A stretch of DNA of 64,000 nucleotides from CAZMNY01 sp964635375 (GTDB taxonomy: Bacteria > Planctomycetota > Planctomycetia > Pirellulales > Pirellulaceae), in contig CAZWOU010000011.1 of assembly GCA_964635375.1 (NCBI GenBank), positions 7,014-71,013 of the forward strand, read 5' to 3'. A program made the translations under genes and the position numbers. The notes under the pieces were generated by a model, which was not told the DNA's origin, searched no databases, and saw only the letters and a list, made by a program, of their open reading frames with translations. Below are positions 16,723 to 25,584 of this stretch, in pieces; the first letter of the stretch is position 1, and each line of letters begins with the position of its first letter.

Positions 16723-16966
16723 CGTAGATTTGCCCAAAGCGAAATGGGTACTAGAGCATCAGCCGAGGCGTAGAGCCACTATGTCTATTTTCGCGGCGGC
16801 CAGGGAGATGGTCAACATTCGAGGCAAGAAAAGAGCTGGATCATCCACTCGGTCGACCAGGAAGAACCGTCCTGAAAGCGGTAAACTCGCCCACACAACA
16901 ACTTCTTCGCCTGAAACGCCATCGATCGGCGGACGGCTCGAGTATGCTGGAAAGTAGGCGACAGAA

Positions 16967-17563
16967 TTAGAGAATCCGCGCCTTGGGGGCTCGTTCCTTC
17001 AGCTGCTCAGCCGCCTCCTCGCTGATCTTGGTCCCAATCACCCAGATCTCTTTCAGCAGCGGCAGGCCGTGAACTTGAGCCGCGTGTTCGTCCACGTGGT
17101 CTTCAAAAAATATCACTCGGAATGCGCGGCCCGTCTCCGTTTGGTCGACTCGTGCGCCGATGTCCCGAAGGGCGATAATCGCGTCCTGATTATCGGGGTC
17201 CGCCGTCGCCTCCTCGTCCTCTTCAGGCTCTTCCTCTACNNNNNNNNNNNNNNNNNNNNNNNNNNNNNNNNNNNNNNNNNNNNNNNNNNNNNNNNNNNNN
17301 NNNNNNNNNNNNNNNNNNNNNNNNNNNNNNNNNNNNNNNGCGTCATCATCCGTCTCGGGTTTGTCTGAATCACTAGCCTTTTCGACCGCTCGTTTCTTGG
17401 AACGAGTTCGTTTGCGACGTGGCTTGGGCGGGCTTTTTTCCTTGACCGGCTCGTCATCTTCATCGCCCAGGTCAATATCGTCGATGTCTAATTCGCCTTC
17501 CAAGAACTCATCGGGTTCTTTTTCGACCTTTTTACGGCGAACTGCTTTTTTCTTCTTGGCCAC
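16967..17563 (-). CDS. Highly charged protein with C-terminal LRR-like segment, interrupted by assembly gap
   Basis: It starts at GTG 17563 with TGGAG seven bases upstream. The N-terminus is Lys/Arg-rich (AKKKKAVRRKKVEKEPDEF), followed by alternating acidic and basic blocks. The gap at 17240-17339 falls within the acidic region, so the true length and even continuity of frame are not proven. The C-terminal 90 residues include HGLPLLKEIWVIGTKISEE and LKERAPKARI. These resemble planctomycete leucine-rich repeats of the form LPxLKxLxLxGTxIT. No signal peptide is seen. The charged region suggests a disordered linker or nucleic-acid binding, which is inference only. Confidence 0.6.
   Translation of the reverse strand: MAKKKKAVRRKKVEKEPDEFLEGELDIDDIDLGDEDDEPVKEKSPPKPRRKRTRSKKRAVEKASDSDKPETDDDXXXXXXXXXXXXXXXXXXXXXXXXXXXXXXXXXXVEEEPEEDEEATADPDNQDAIIALRDIGARVDQTETGRAFRVIFFEDHVDEHAAQVHGLPLLKEIWVIGTKISEEAAEQLKERAPKARIL
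17240..17339. other. Assembly gap (100 Ns)
   Basis: Exactly 100 Ns mark a scaffold gap of unknown real size. It falls in a low-complexity acidic coding stretch, the kind of sequence that breaks short-read assemblies. Confidence 0.99.
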
Positions 17564-17684
17564 CGGCCGCTCCAGAAAACATGACTCGAAAAATTGACCT
17601 AATCCGCCAATGTATCAGATCGTCGGCGAGGGCGACAGTGTCGCCAACGCCGCGCACGCGATACTCGAACACCCGCTCGCGCAT

Positions 17685-18719
17685 CTAGCCAGGCAGTGTC
17701 ACCTCGTTGCCCGATTCGACCGATTCTTGGGAAGCCAGGCAGAGCAGTGTGGACCAACGCCCGTCTTCGCCGGTGCAAGGGGGTTGGCCGCCCTCTCGAG
17801 CTGCCTTCGCGAAGGCGGCAATTTCGTCAGCTAATTCGAGCAGTTCGCCCGCCGGCTTGTCGATTGCCACTTGGGTTACCTGATCGCCCAGGCCGTACCG
17901 CAGGCCGAATTCCGGCTTGTCCGAACGCGCATCGGCGGCGCTCCACCAGGCCCAAATAGTCCCTTTCGTTCCGGTAATCTTCGCCGTTTGGTGATGCCCA
18001 AAGGCGGCCAGTGTCTGCGAGACCACCGCATAGGCGCCATCAAAGTTGACGATCGCCGAGAAATTGTCGAGCAGCTGGAGATTCTCCGCGTGCCGCGAAT
18101 TGGCTCGAGCGTAAACGGAGGTTGGATTGCCGCGACTTGTCAGATACCAGCGAGCCAGGTCAAAGAAGTGGATCGGCTCCTCCAAAATCCAACTGCCGAC
18201 CCGATCAATATCGTATCGCCAACCGTCGGACCCTTGTCGATATGGAAACCGGGACAATTCAACCAGCACATGCAGAGGTTCGCCTATGGCGCCGTCGTCG
18301 ATCAGCTGCTTCGCCGCGCCCCAAAGAGACGATAGCCGCAACTCATGCCCGACGCCGAGCACCAAGTTCTTTGATTCTGCAAGCGCGATCAGTTCATCGC
18401 AATCCGCGACTTCCAAAGCCATCGGCTTCTCGAGCAACAAGTGCTTCCCGGACTCGAGCACCGCCTTGCCGATTTCGTGATGTAGCTTGTTCGGCGCCAC
18501 AACCGTAACGACCTCAATATCGTCTCGAGCGAGCAGTTCGCGGTAGTCCCCGCAGACGTGGCAATCGGGATGGGCCTCCCGCGCGGCAGCTTGACTGGCC
18601 TCGGACCGCACCGCGATTCCGCCCAGTTCCGTTGTGCCACCCTTCTCGATCGAGTTCGCGTGATGGGCGCCGAACAGGCCGTATCCAACCAAACCAAATC
18701 GCACTTGTCTATCATCCAT
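17685..18719 (-). CDS. Gfo/Idh/MocA family oxidoreductase
   Basis: The 344-residue enzyme opens with FGLVGYGLFGAHHANSIEKG, a Rossmann dinucleotide-binding motif. It carries the family signature LLLEKPMALEVADCDELI, whose Lys in EKP is the usual catalytic lysine, and a C-terminal alpha/beta domain (RVGSWILEEPIHFFDLARW, with the conserved His). Family members oxidise or reduce sugars and inositols using NAD(P). It is cytoplasmic, with no signal peptide. The MFS transporter gene lies 12 bases upstream on the same strand and a TIM-barrel isomerase lies further upstream, so this looks like a sugar or polyol uptake and conversion unit. The specific substrate is unknown. Confidence 0.9.
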   Translation of the reverse strand: MDDRQVRFGLVGYGLFGAHHANSIEKGGTTELGGIAVRSEASQAAAREAHPDCHVCGDYRELLARDDIEVVTVVAPNKLHHEIGKAVLESGKHLLLEKPMALEVADCDELIALAESKNLVLGVGHELRLSSLWGAAKQLIDDGAIGEPLHVLVELSRFPYRQGSDGWRYDIDRVGSWILEEPIHFFDLARWYLTSRGNPTSVYARANSRHAENLQLLDNFSAIVNFDGAYAVVSQTLAAFGHHQTAKITGTKGTIWAWWSAADARSDKPEFGLRYGLGDQVTQVAIDKPAGELLELADEIAAFAKAAREGGQPPCTGEDGRWSTLLCLASQESVESGNEVTLPG

Positions 18720-18731
18720 GGTCTGTAATTC

Positions 18732-20117
18732 CTAATCTGGCAATTCTTCGCCGCGTGTTTCCCGGCCCAACAGCGTGACGACGATGCCCAGGCCAAATAG
18801 GGGCGCAAGGTAGAGCGCGGTCTGTTCCGGCGCCCAAGCCATCGACCCAGCGATGTAAATGGCGGCCGCGGTACCGAACCGACCGGCGTTGAAGCAAAAT
18901 CCGGTCCCCGTGCCTCGCAATCGAGTGGGGAAAAGCTCTGGAAAATAGACCGCGTAGCCCGCGTGCATTCCAAGCGTAAGAAATCCAAAGATCGGGAGTG
19001 TGACCCAAAACACAGGCGCCGAGACGTTCTGAGGAATCAAAACCACGAACATTAGCAACGCCATGACTAAGCCGCCTGTGTGATAGAACACAAACGCGCC
19101 CTTGCGACCGAGCATGTTGGAGATCCAGCCAAACAGCACGAGCCCCAAACCGCCGCCCAAAGTGTTTAGGCACATCGCGGTCATCTCAGCTCGTTTGATC
19201 GGAGACGCGTGTCTTTCCAACGCCGCCTTCTTGGTCGCCTTGTCTGCATCTGGACCGACTTGCTCCTCCGCCAACGCTTCTGTCTGAGCCAAACGCATCA
19301 GCGCGTTCTTGCCATAGATGTGGCAGCCCCAAAAGGTGACGAGCCCAATCGTGGCGAGAGCGACGCCCACGCACGTGTTGCGGATGTTATCCGCCTTAAA
19401 CAAATCGGGCAGCGACCCAGTGACCTGGGTCGCGTCGAGCTTCTCTCGCTTCTTCGCATCATGCCATTGCTCGGGTTCTTTCATCTTCCAGCGAATCACG
19501 ACCACCAGAAGAGCTGGAAGAATGCCGATCAGGAACCCCAACCGCCAAGTACTGTCGCCCCAAACCTTGGCGCTAATAATGAAGAACCCGACGGCAACGG
19601 CCAGCAGCGTGCCAAACACGCTTGAGGCGTGAAAAATCGAACTCATAACCGGACGCGACCGTTTCGGCATCACCTCGGCGACCATCGCGCTGGCGACCGC
19701 CCATTCCCCGCCTACTCCCATTGCCACCAAGAAGCGAAGCACCACCATTTGCCAAGGCGCATTGGCGAAGGCAGTGACGCAAGTGAAGACCGAGTAAAAC
19801 AAGATCGTCACGATCATCGTCTTAGATCGCCCGATCTTGTCGCTGAGGATTCCAAACAAGATCCCGCCAAAGGCGCCGCCCAAGAGAAACGACGCCAAGG
19901 CCCAGTTGTTCCAACTCGCAACCAAGGGGTCGTCCGCTGATGAGACACCCAATAGTTGAGGCATGGCGTCGCGCATGCTGGCCACAAAGATCTGGCCTTC
20001 AAAAACGTCGAATACCCATCCCAGTGAAGCGACGACGAGCACCAGCCACTGGTAGCCCGTAATGCCCTCGTGCCATTTCAACGCCCGCCCATCGAGTTGT
20101 TTCATTTGTTGATTCAC
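18732..20117 (-). CDS. Major facilitator superfamily transporter
   Basis: This 461-residue protein has about twelve membrane helices in two halves. MFS landmarks are GGIFGILSDKIGRSKTM between helices 2 and 3, the repeated-half equivalent LFGWISNMLGRKGAFVF, and RFLVAMGVGGEWAVASAM. The last resembles the metabolite:H+ symporter (sialate/aromatic acid type) branch. A long loop of about 80 residues separates helices 6 and 7. The start is GTG 20117, with AGAAGA upstream; ATG 20105 is an alternative four codons later. It is tightly spaced (12 bases) with the downstream Gfo/Idh/MocA gene. It probably imports a sugar acid or similar compound; the substrate is unproven. Confidence 0.9.
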   Translation of the reverse strand: MNQQMKQLDGRALKWHEGITGYQWLVLVVASLGWVFDVFEGQIFVASMRDAMPQLLGVSSADDPLVASWNNWALASFLLGGAFGGILFGILSDKIGRSKTMIVTILFYSVFTCVTAFANAPWQMVVLRFLVAMGVGGEWAVASAMVAEVMPKRSRPVMSSIFHASSVFGTLLAVAVGFFIISAKVWGDSTWRLGFLIGILPALLVVVIRWKMKEPEQWHDAKKREKLDATQVTGSLPDLFKADNIRNTCVGVALATIGLVTFWGCHIYGKNALMRLAQTEALAEEQVGPDADKATKKAALERHASPIKRAEMTAMCLNTLGGGLGLVLFGWISNMLGRKGAFVFYHTGGLVMALLMFVVLIPQNVSAPVFWVTLPIFGFLTLGMHAGYAVYFPELFPTRLRGTGTGFCFNAGRFGTAAAIYIAGSMAWAPEQTALYLAPLFGLGIVVTLLGRETRGEELPD

Positions 20118-20258
20118 TGGGTCTTCTTCGCGGTCAAGATATGAGAGATCAAATATCGGGACGCCATTCTAGCCCGAATGGCAGACCAGTGTTGGGCGGA
20201 GTGCATTCCTCCGAGCGACTTTGTCTCGTCCTGCGAAGGCTCGCCCAGCCCCTTGACG

Positions 20259-21065
20259 CTAGCCCACAAGCTCCGCCAACCGGTCGTACCCGCGTCGGAG
20301 CATTTCCGCGGGATCCTCGGCCCAAAGCTGCGGGTTGAATAACTCCAGACTGATGGCGCCTTCGTAGCCGATTTCACGGAGCACCTTGAGCTCAGCTTTC
20401 AAATCAATCACGCCCTCGCCCAGCATGACTCGATCCGGATCCTTCTGTTGGCCCGCCGGGATGTCCGCCGCCGCATCGTCGATATGATAGTGGCTGATCC
20501 TCTCCGCCGGGATGGCTCGAAGTTGATCGAGAGTCGATTCAGTGTTCCAGGAATGGAAGGCGTCGACGATTACGGTCGCATCATCATCGGCCGTGGCCTG
20601 GACGATCTCCCAGGCGTGAGACAGCGATGAGGCCGAGTGGAAGAAACTGATGTACTCAAAGGTTGGGCGAACTCCGATTTCTCGACCCAGCGATAACAGG
20701 TCGCGGTAGCGACTCGCCAACTGATCGAACGGGCATGGGTCTCGCGGCGGCGAGCAAACCAAGTAGGGGCACTGGAAACGGGCAGCCAGTTCCATTCGCC
20801 TCCGCGCCTCATCCAGCATCAGCGGATACTCCAACTCACTCGCTTCCCCCCACGCCCGCAAAGCGATCATGCTGGGCACGATCAGGCCGCGATCCGAAAT
20901 GGCCTTCTCGACATCGCGCACCTCGCCTCCTCGACCAATGTGTTCGTAGATGTCGTTGATCCAAAGCTCGACTCCCGCAAAACCCGCGTCCGCCGTTAGG
21001 CGGATCTTCTCCAGCAACGGCTGCGGTTTGATCGTGCTAGTGTTGAGACACAATGTAGAGGCCAT
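20259..21065 (-). CDS. Sugar phosphate isomerase/epimerase (AP endonuclease 2-like TIM barrel)
   Basis: The 268-residue product has the xylose-isomerase-like TIM-barrel pattern: LCLNTSTIKPQPLLEKIRLT at the start, DAGFAGVELWINDIYEH, then metal-ligand segments with TFEYISFFHS, VIVDAFHSWN, ISHYHIDDAA and ISLELFNPQLW. Family members bind a divalent metal and interconvert sugars or dehydrate inosose-type polyols. It lacks a signal peptide and is cytoplasmic. It lies 141 bases upstream of the transporter gene on the same strand and may be part of the same catabolic unit. Confidence 0.87.
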   Translation of the reverse strand: MASTLCLNTSTIKPQPLLEKIRLTADAGFAGVELWINDIYEHIGRGGEVRDVEKAISDRGLIVPSMIALRAWGEASELEYPLMLDEARRRMELAARFQCPYLVCSPPRDPCPFDQLASRYRDLLSLGREIGVRPTFEYISFFHSASSLSHAWEIVQATADDDATVIVDAFHSWNTESTLDQLRAIPAERISHYHIDDAAADIPAGQQKDPDRVMLGEGVIDLKAELKVLREIGYEGAISLELFNPQLWAEDPAEMLRRGYDRLAELVG

Positions 21066-21519
21066 ATTCGTCGGTATTCCTTACGTGATCTTTTCAGTGA
21101 TCCTCGTTGCCAGCCAACGATGCTGTGGAATGTATGCCGGTAGGTTACCAAACTGAGCCGTTCAAGTGGCGAAGCGGGCACGAAGAGACTCGAAGAACAC
21201 AAGAAGGGAAATATGGCCACAAAGAGCACGAAAAGGAAATGGGCGTTGATCGAGCGGACAGACGCCGGATGAGACGGCGAGACGGATAGAAGGGAGAAAG
21301 GAAAGTACGTCCACGAGAAGCCCAGCGCGCGTAGCCACAACCAAATTAAGAACAGGTGTGACGCTGCCGCGGTAGATTGATGTTTTGATCCGCATCGCGG
21401 CCATAATCAACGCTAGAAACGCAAGGACCGACGACCTAATGAAACTGGCAGCTTAAAAGTCTGCGCACCGTGCAAGGATTCTCGACGTTAGTAATACAAG
21501 AAGGGAAAGTGAAAACTCA
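21066..21519. other. Intergenic spacer with imperfect purine-rich repeat
   Basis: No gene is supported in these 454 bases. At about 21178-21240 the plus strand has a purine-rich imperfect repeat built on CACGAAG / GAACACAAG / CACAAAGAGCACGAAAAGG. It reads falsely as a His/Glu/Lys-rich peptide. Similar intergenic motifs recur in PVC-group genomes. The rest shows nothing recognisable. Confidence 0.5.
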
Positions 21520-22461
21520 CTAGGTGATTTGCCGCCGTAGTTCGTCAAGCACTCGCATGTTTCCCAGCGTGTCTTCTGCAGTGATCCATGGTTTGGCGCC
21601 TGCTGCGGCTCGCGCGAACGCCTCAGCTTCCAAGGCGTAGGGACCTTTGTCGGAGGAGGCGGTCACGGTTTCGGTTCCATCTGGCCGAACGATGTCGAAG
21701 CGGCCATTGCTAAACCAGGGCGTGTCGATTTGCAGATAGCCTTCGGTTCCGCCGATGTAGGATGTGCGGTCGGCGTGGACGGTCATCCCGCACGTGAAAA
21801 CGGCGAAGATCCCGCCTGGAAAGTCGAGTGTGCCCGCTGCGTAGTCATCGACGCCAAATTCGTGCGAGTGGGCGGACACATGGACTCGATTTGGTTCGCG
21901 TCCGGCCACAGCTCGAGCAAAATTGATACAGTAGCAGCCGACGTCCATCAACGATCCGCCCGCCAAGTCGGCTTGATACCTGACATCGTTTGCCGAGGAT
22001 TCACGATGGTAGGTGAAGTGGCTGCGAATCAAGCGAACGTCGCCGATCGCACCATCGTGAATTGCCTGCAACAGCTTTGGCATCACGGGATGGCTGCGAT
22101 ACATGAAGGCCTCGACCAAGATTCGGTCGTTCTTTTTGGCGGCCGCGAACATCTCTTCAGCTTGGTCGGCCGAGGTCGCCATCGGCTTCTCGCAGAGCAC
22201 ATGTTTCCCCGCTCGCAGCGCTTTGAGCGTCCAGGGGTGGTGCAGCGTGTTGGGAAGCGAGATATAGATCGCTTCTACGCTCGGCTCGTCTAGCAGTTGC
22301 TCATACGAGGCGAGGGGCTTCCCGCCATGCTCCAAGCAGAATTGGGCCGCCGTTGCCTGCTTGCGCGAACCTGCGGCAACCAGCGTCTGCCCGTCGGCGG
22401 CACGCAGTTCAGCAGCAAATTTCCCGGCGATCTTGCCGGTACCCAGGACTCCCCACTTCAT
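21520..22461 (-). CDS. Gfo/Idh/MocA family oxidoreductase (dehydrogenase)
   Basis: This 313-residue enzyme starts at ATG 22461, preceded by a perfect AGGAGG six bases upstream. The N-terminus MKWGVLGTGKIAGKFAAEL is the Rossmann motif. HVLCEKPMATSADQAEEMF holds the EKP catalytic lysine, and GGSLMDVGCYCINFAR is the conserved C-terminal-domain segment with the active-site tyrosine/cysteine region. It resembles the trans-1,2-dihydrobenzene-1,2-diol/glucose-fructose oxidoreductase branch. Cytoplasmic. It lies 72 bases after the hypothetical gene ending at 22534 on the same strand, so co-transcription is possible. Distinct in sequence from the 17685-18719 paralogue. Confidence 0.9.
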   Translation of the reverse strand: MKWGVLGTGKIAGKFAAELRAADGQTLVAAGSRKQATAAQFCLEHGGKPLASYEQLLDEPSVEAIYISLPNTLHHPWTLKALRAGKHVLCEKPMATSADQAEEMFAAAKKNDRILVEAFMYRSHPVMPKLLQAIHDGAIGDVRLIRSHFTYHRESSANDVRYQADLAGGSLMDVGCYCINFARAVAGREPNRVHVSAHSHEFGVDDYAAGTLDFPGGIFAVFTCGMTVHADRTSYIGGTEGYLQIDTPWFSNGRFDIVRPDGTETVTASSDKGPYALEAEAFARAAAGAKPWITAEDTLGNMRVLDELRRQIT

Positions 22462-22533
22462 CGCCTTCCTCCTGCGAAATGTCAATGTCTGATCGGCTGA
22501 GAAGCCCGCCCGGCGATCCGCGATTCGCGTGAG

Positions 22534-23106
22534 CTAATTCAAGATCTGAAACTCGCTGCGCAGCGCGCGTAGCAGTTTCCGCTGACGTTCATTCTTTGGT
22601 CTCTCGGCTGCGAACTGCTCGTGCAGCACGGACTGTACCCGATTGTATCGTTCGATCTTCGAGGCGCGAGGATCCTCAATTGTCTCGACGATACCCGCGA
22701 ACTCGTTGGCGTAAACCTGTTCTTGCCAATCCAGATAGACCTTGTAATCGCCACTTAGGTTGGCGCTGACCTCGGAACTCATGCGAGGCAAAGCAGCCCA
22801 CTCTTGCTGTAGCTGGCGTAAGAGTTCGAGCGTTGCGGCGTGGGCGTCTCGAACTGGTTTTGGATCGGCCCGGTCGGCTTCCAGTGCATTCATGATGGCG
22901 ACATTAAAGACCCCGCTCGTTTGCTGCATTCGCGACTTGGCCGAGCGGATCCGATCGAGCAAATCACTGGCTTCCTGTTTCGCGGCACGCCGCCTGGCGA
23001 CGGTTTCTTCGTACGTTGGTCCGCTTGGCGGTTGCACCGATAGCCGGTAGCCGACCGCGAGAAACAGCACAACGACCGCGGCGATTTTCCAACGTGTAAT
23101 GGTCAT
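22534..23106 (-). CDS. Hypothetical membrane-anchored protein, helical
   Basis: The 190-residue product has one N-terminal hydrophobic segment (WKIAAVVVLFLAVGYRL, residues 6-22), then a mostly helical, charged body rich in Ala, Arg, Glu and Gln with no cysteine or metal motif. This suggests a signal anchor with a periplasmic coiled-coil or helical domain. I do not recognise a family. The esterase gene ends 16 bases upstream on the same strand, so the two are likely co-transcribed. Confidence 0.7.
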   Translation of the reverse strand: MTITRWKIAAVVVLFLAVGYRLSVQPPSGPTYEETVARRRAAKQEASDLLDRIRSAKSRMQQTSGVFNVAIMNALEADRADPKPVRDAHAATLELLRQLQQEWAALPRMSSEVSANLSGDYKVYLDWQEQVYANEFAGIVETIEDPRASKIERYNRVQSVLHEQFAAERPKNERQRKLLRALRSEFQILN

Positions 23107-23122
23107 TGGCGCATTCCGCCTT

Positions 23123-23947
23123 CTATTTCCGCTGTTGCTTGAACAACCAATCCAAGACCTCGCGGTTGGCGTAAGTGGCGGCCCAGCTATTGTGGCCGAC
23201 TCCGTCGTATTCCGTATACTTAGGTTCTCCGCCGGAGGCCTTAAGGGCGTCGATCATCTGTCGCGAACGGGCCGGCTTGACCACCGTATCCGCGCCGCCG
23301 TGGAAGCACCAGATGGGAATGTGGTCGAACGACTTGGCGATCGCCGGGTCGCCGCCTCCACAGACTGGGATCGCCGCGGCGAACGTCACAGGTCGGCGCT
23401 GTACCGCGTCCCACGTCCCAAAGCCGCCCATCGACAAACCGGTCACATAGATCCTCTGGGCGTCGATGTTGAATTCTCTCTGCAGCGCATCGAGCAGGTC
23501 GAGTGAGAGCTTCATGGACTTGGACGGCATCACGGGCATCTCGTGCGAGTCGGCGCTCCAATCGACGTTGACCCATTTATGGTCGGTAGGGCACTGCGGC
23601 GCGATTACGAACGCCGGGTGTTTCTGCATCACGTCGTCGCTGGCGAAATCCGTCATCGCGTGGACCAGTTGCTTCTTGTTGTCATCGCCACGTTCGCCGG
23701 CCCCGTGCAAAAACAACACCAACGGGTACTTCTTCGTCTTGTCATAGTCATTCGGTTTCAGGATGCGGTACTTCAACACGCCCCGTTCACCCCCCTTGTA
23801 CTCGCGAGCTTCGTACCGATCGAGTGGATCGTCAGCCCGCACAAATACGGACGCGGACGCGAGAAGGACGAACATCATGAGGGTCTTCCAAGGCACGCGG
23901 TACCGAGCGTACGGTTGAGGATCACAGTTGGTCGGCAATTTGGACAT
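23123..23947 (-). CDS. Exported alpha/beta-hydrolase (dienelactone hydrolase/PHB depolymerase-like esterase)
   Basis: The 274-residue protein starts at ATG 23947, with GGAGAAAG upstream. It has a late signal segment (TLMMFVLLASASVFVRADD, about residues 25-43). The catalytic framework is complete: oxyanion region LVLFLHGAGERGDDN, nucleophile motif GLSMGGFGTWD (Ser in GxSxG), Asp in CFHGGADTVV, and His in GVGHNSW. This pattern matches planctomycete phospholipase/carboxylesterase-like proteins next to sugar-degradation genes. Likely role is deacylation or ester cleavage outside the cytoplasm; substrate unknown. Confidence 0.87.
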   Translation of the reverse strand: MSKLPTNCDPQPYARYRVPWKTLMMFVLLASASVFVRADDPLDRYEAREYKGGERGVLKYRILKPNDYDKTKKYPLVLFLHGAGERGDDNKKQLVHAMTDFASDDVMQKHPAFVIAPQCPTDHKWVNVDWSADSHEMPVMPSKSMKLSLDLLDALQREFNIDAQRIYVTGLSMGGFGTWDAVQRRPVTFAAAIPVCGGGDPAIAKSFDHIPIWCFHGGADTVVKPARSRQMIDALKASGGEPKYTEYDGVGHNSWAATYANREVLDWLFKQQRK

Positions 23948-24066
23948 GGGTACTTTCTCCAAATGATTTCACATGTTGCACATCGCACCGGCATGCCATG
24001 CGGCACAGTTTCTTCGCAAAAACGGTCCTGAGCGGAGTTTCCAAATGTTGCACGTCTCCGCGTCGC

Positions 24067-25335
24067 TCAGCGATCTGGAATGTGTTCTCCTCGGACGAGG
24101 TCTTCGAAGGTTTGCCTTTCGCGGATCAGGTGCCGTTGGCCGTCTTCGACCAGGACTTCGGCGGCAAATGGTCTTGAGTTGTAGTTGGATGACATCACAG
24201 CCCCATAGGCGCCGGCGCATTCAATCACCAGATAATCGCCAACCTTGGCTTGAGGCAAGGATCGCTTACAGACGAACCCGCCTTCTTGTTGAGTAAAGAT
24301 GTCGCCAGATTCGCAGAGCGGGCCGCCGACGACGACATCACGCTGCGGCGGCGAGTCGCCAGCGCGAGTGGCGATCGACATCGGATGGTAGGCGCCGTAG
24401 AGGATAGGCCGAGCCAGATTGTTGAAGCCGGCGTCAAGCAGGTAGAACAAGTTGTCACCCATCGTCTTCACCGCGCGTATCTCGGCGATCAGGTAGCCCG
24501 ATTCGGCAGTCAGATATCTCCCCGGCTCGATCTCGAGAGAGACCGCGTGAGCAAACTGATTCTCAAGGCGCTTGCGAGTTGCGTCCCACATTTCGAAGTA
24601 GCGTTCCAAGTCGATCGGTTCGTCGGATTCTTGGTAGCGCGTAGGCAGCCCGCCGCCCGCGCTGATCGAGGTGATGCTGGCGCCGATCTTCAGGGCTGCT
24701 TCTTCGAGCGAGCCGCAAACCTGCGAGAGATGCTCCAAGTCCGTCCCCGATCCGATGTGCATGTGGACTCCGCTGACTTGCAGATCTCGCGAGTCGGCTC
24801 GCCGCAAGCAGTCGCCCAACTGCTCATGCCACACGCCATGTTTCGATTGAGGGCCGCCGGTGTTCGTCTTTTGACTGTGGCCGTGCCCAAACCCCGGGTT
24901 CAGCCTCAAGGTGATGTCGCGGCCCGGCGCGCGGTCGCCGAGTTGCTCGATCATATCGGGTGAGCCGACGTTAACGTGGATCTGATGTTCGACGACCAGG
25001 TCCAACGCCTGCTGATCAAAGATGTCGGCCGTGTAGACGATGGGCGGAGGGCTGCCCTGAGTCGAATAGCCAGCCGCCATGGCTCGACGAATTTCGCCAG
25101 CGCTGACCGAGTCGACGAGACCTCCGCAACTTCGGACGAGATCGATAATCGCCAGGTTGGAACACGCCTTCTGGGCGAATCGCACCACGTCAAATGCAGC
25201 CAAGTCCGCAAACCGACGACGGATCATCTCCGCGTCGTAAACAAAAGTAGGCGTACCGTACTGCTTCGCGAGGTCCTCGATCGCGTGGCCCACGATCTCG
25301 CGGCGAAGCGTGCTAAATGTTCCGGTCGCAGCCAT
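24067..25335 (-). CDS. lysA: Diaminopimelate decarboxylase
   Basis: This 422-residue, PLP-dependent fold-III decarboxylase makes L-lysine from meso-diaminopimelate in the last step of lysine synthesis. K56 in RFAQKACSNLAI is the PLP lysine position. Further landmarks are LVDSVSAGEIRRAMAAGY, LRLNPGFGHGHSQKTNTGG, ISAGGGLP (phosphate-binding glycines), LEIEPGRYLTAESGYL, and VVGGPLCESGDIF with the catalytic Cys. I chose ATG 25335 (MAATGTF); the 27 codons upstream are poorly supported. Monocistronic in appearance. No lysine riboswitch fold was recognised upstream. Confidence 0.92.
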   Translation of the reverse strand: MAATGTFSTLRREIVGHAIEDLAKQYGTPTFVYDAEMIRRRFADLAAFDVVRFAQKACSNLAIIDLVRSCGGLVDSVSAGEIRRAMAAGYSTQGSPPPIVYTADIFDQQALDLVVEHQIHVNVGSPDMIEQLGDRAPGRDITLRLNPGFGHGHSQKTNTGGPQSKHGVWHEQLGDCLRRADSRDLQVSGVHMHIGSGTDLEHLSQVCGSLEEAALKIGASITSISAGGGLPTRYQESDEPIDLERYFEMWDATRKRLENQFAHAVSLEIEPGRYLTAESGYLIAEIRAVKTMGDNLFYLLDAGFNNLARPILYGAYHPMSIATRAGDSPPQRDVVVGGPLCESGDIFTQQEGGFVCKRSLPQAKVGDYLVIECAGAYGAVMSSNYNSRPFAAEVLVEDGQRHLIRERQTFEDLVRGEHIPDR

Positions 25336-25507
25336 GGCGGGCAGTCTCTTCCGTATTTGTCGTCTGTGAAATAGTCGGTCAGGCGCTGGTCGGGCTTGGG
25401 AGCAACGCCCCTTCATTCAACACAACTTTGGCCGCAGGCGAAAGGGTTTCCGCGACACTCTGGTCCGACATGCGTGGGCAAATAGAGCGTCGGCAAGAAC
25501 CGTCTGT

Positions 25508-25543
25508 AAAAAAAGACAGCGTGGAAACGGTTCCCACGCTGTC
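25508..25543 (-). terminator. Rho-independent terminator
   Basis: Read on the minus strand this is GACAGCGTGG, a short loop region, CCACGCTGTC, then seven Ts. The 10-bp perfect stem and T-run are textbook. It lies 41 bases past the stop of the 551-residue secreted-protein gene (25585) and ends that transcript before lysA. Confidence 0.92.
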
Positions 25544-25584
25544 CTCGAACTTGGACTGAATCCCAAAAAATGGGGCAATCTGGC

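Noticed and set aside
16730..16957. 75-codon plus-strand frame beyond the VWA gene
   Set aside because: No ribosome site, no recognisable composition, and it sits in the 5' region of a minus-strand gene.
25560..25574. CCC/GGG hairpin around an A-run after the secreted-protein gene
   Set aside because: Only three pairs hold the stem. The stronger hairpin with a T-run at 25508-25543 explains termination.
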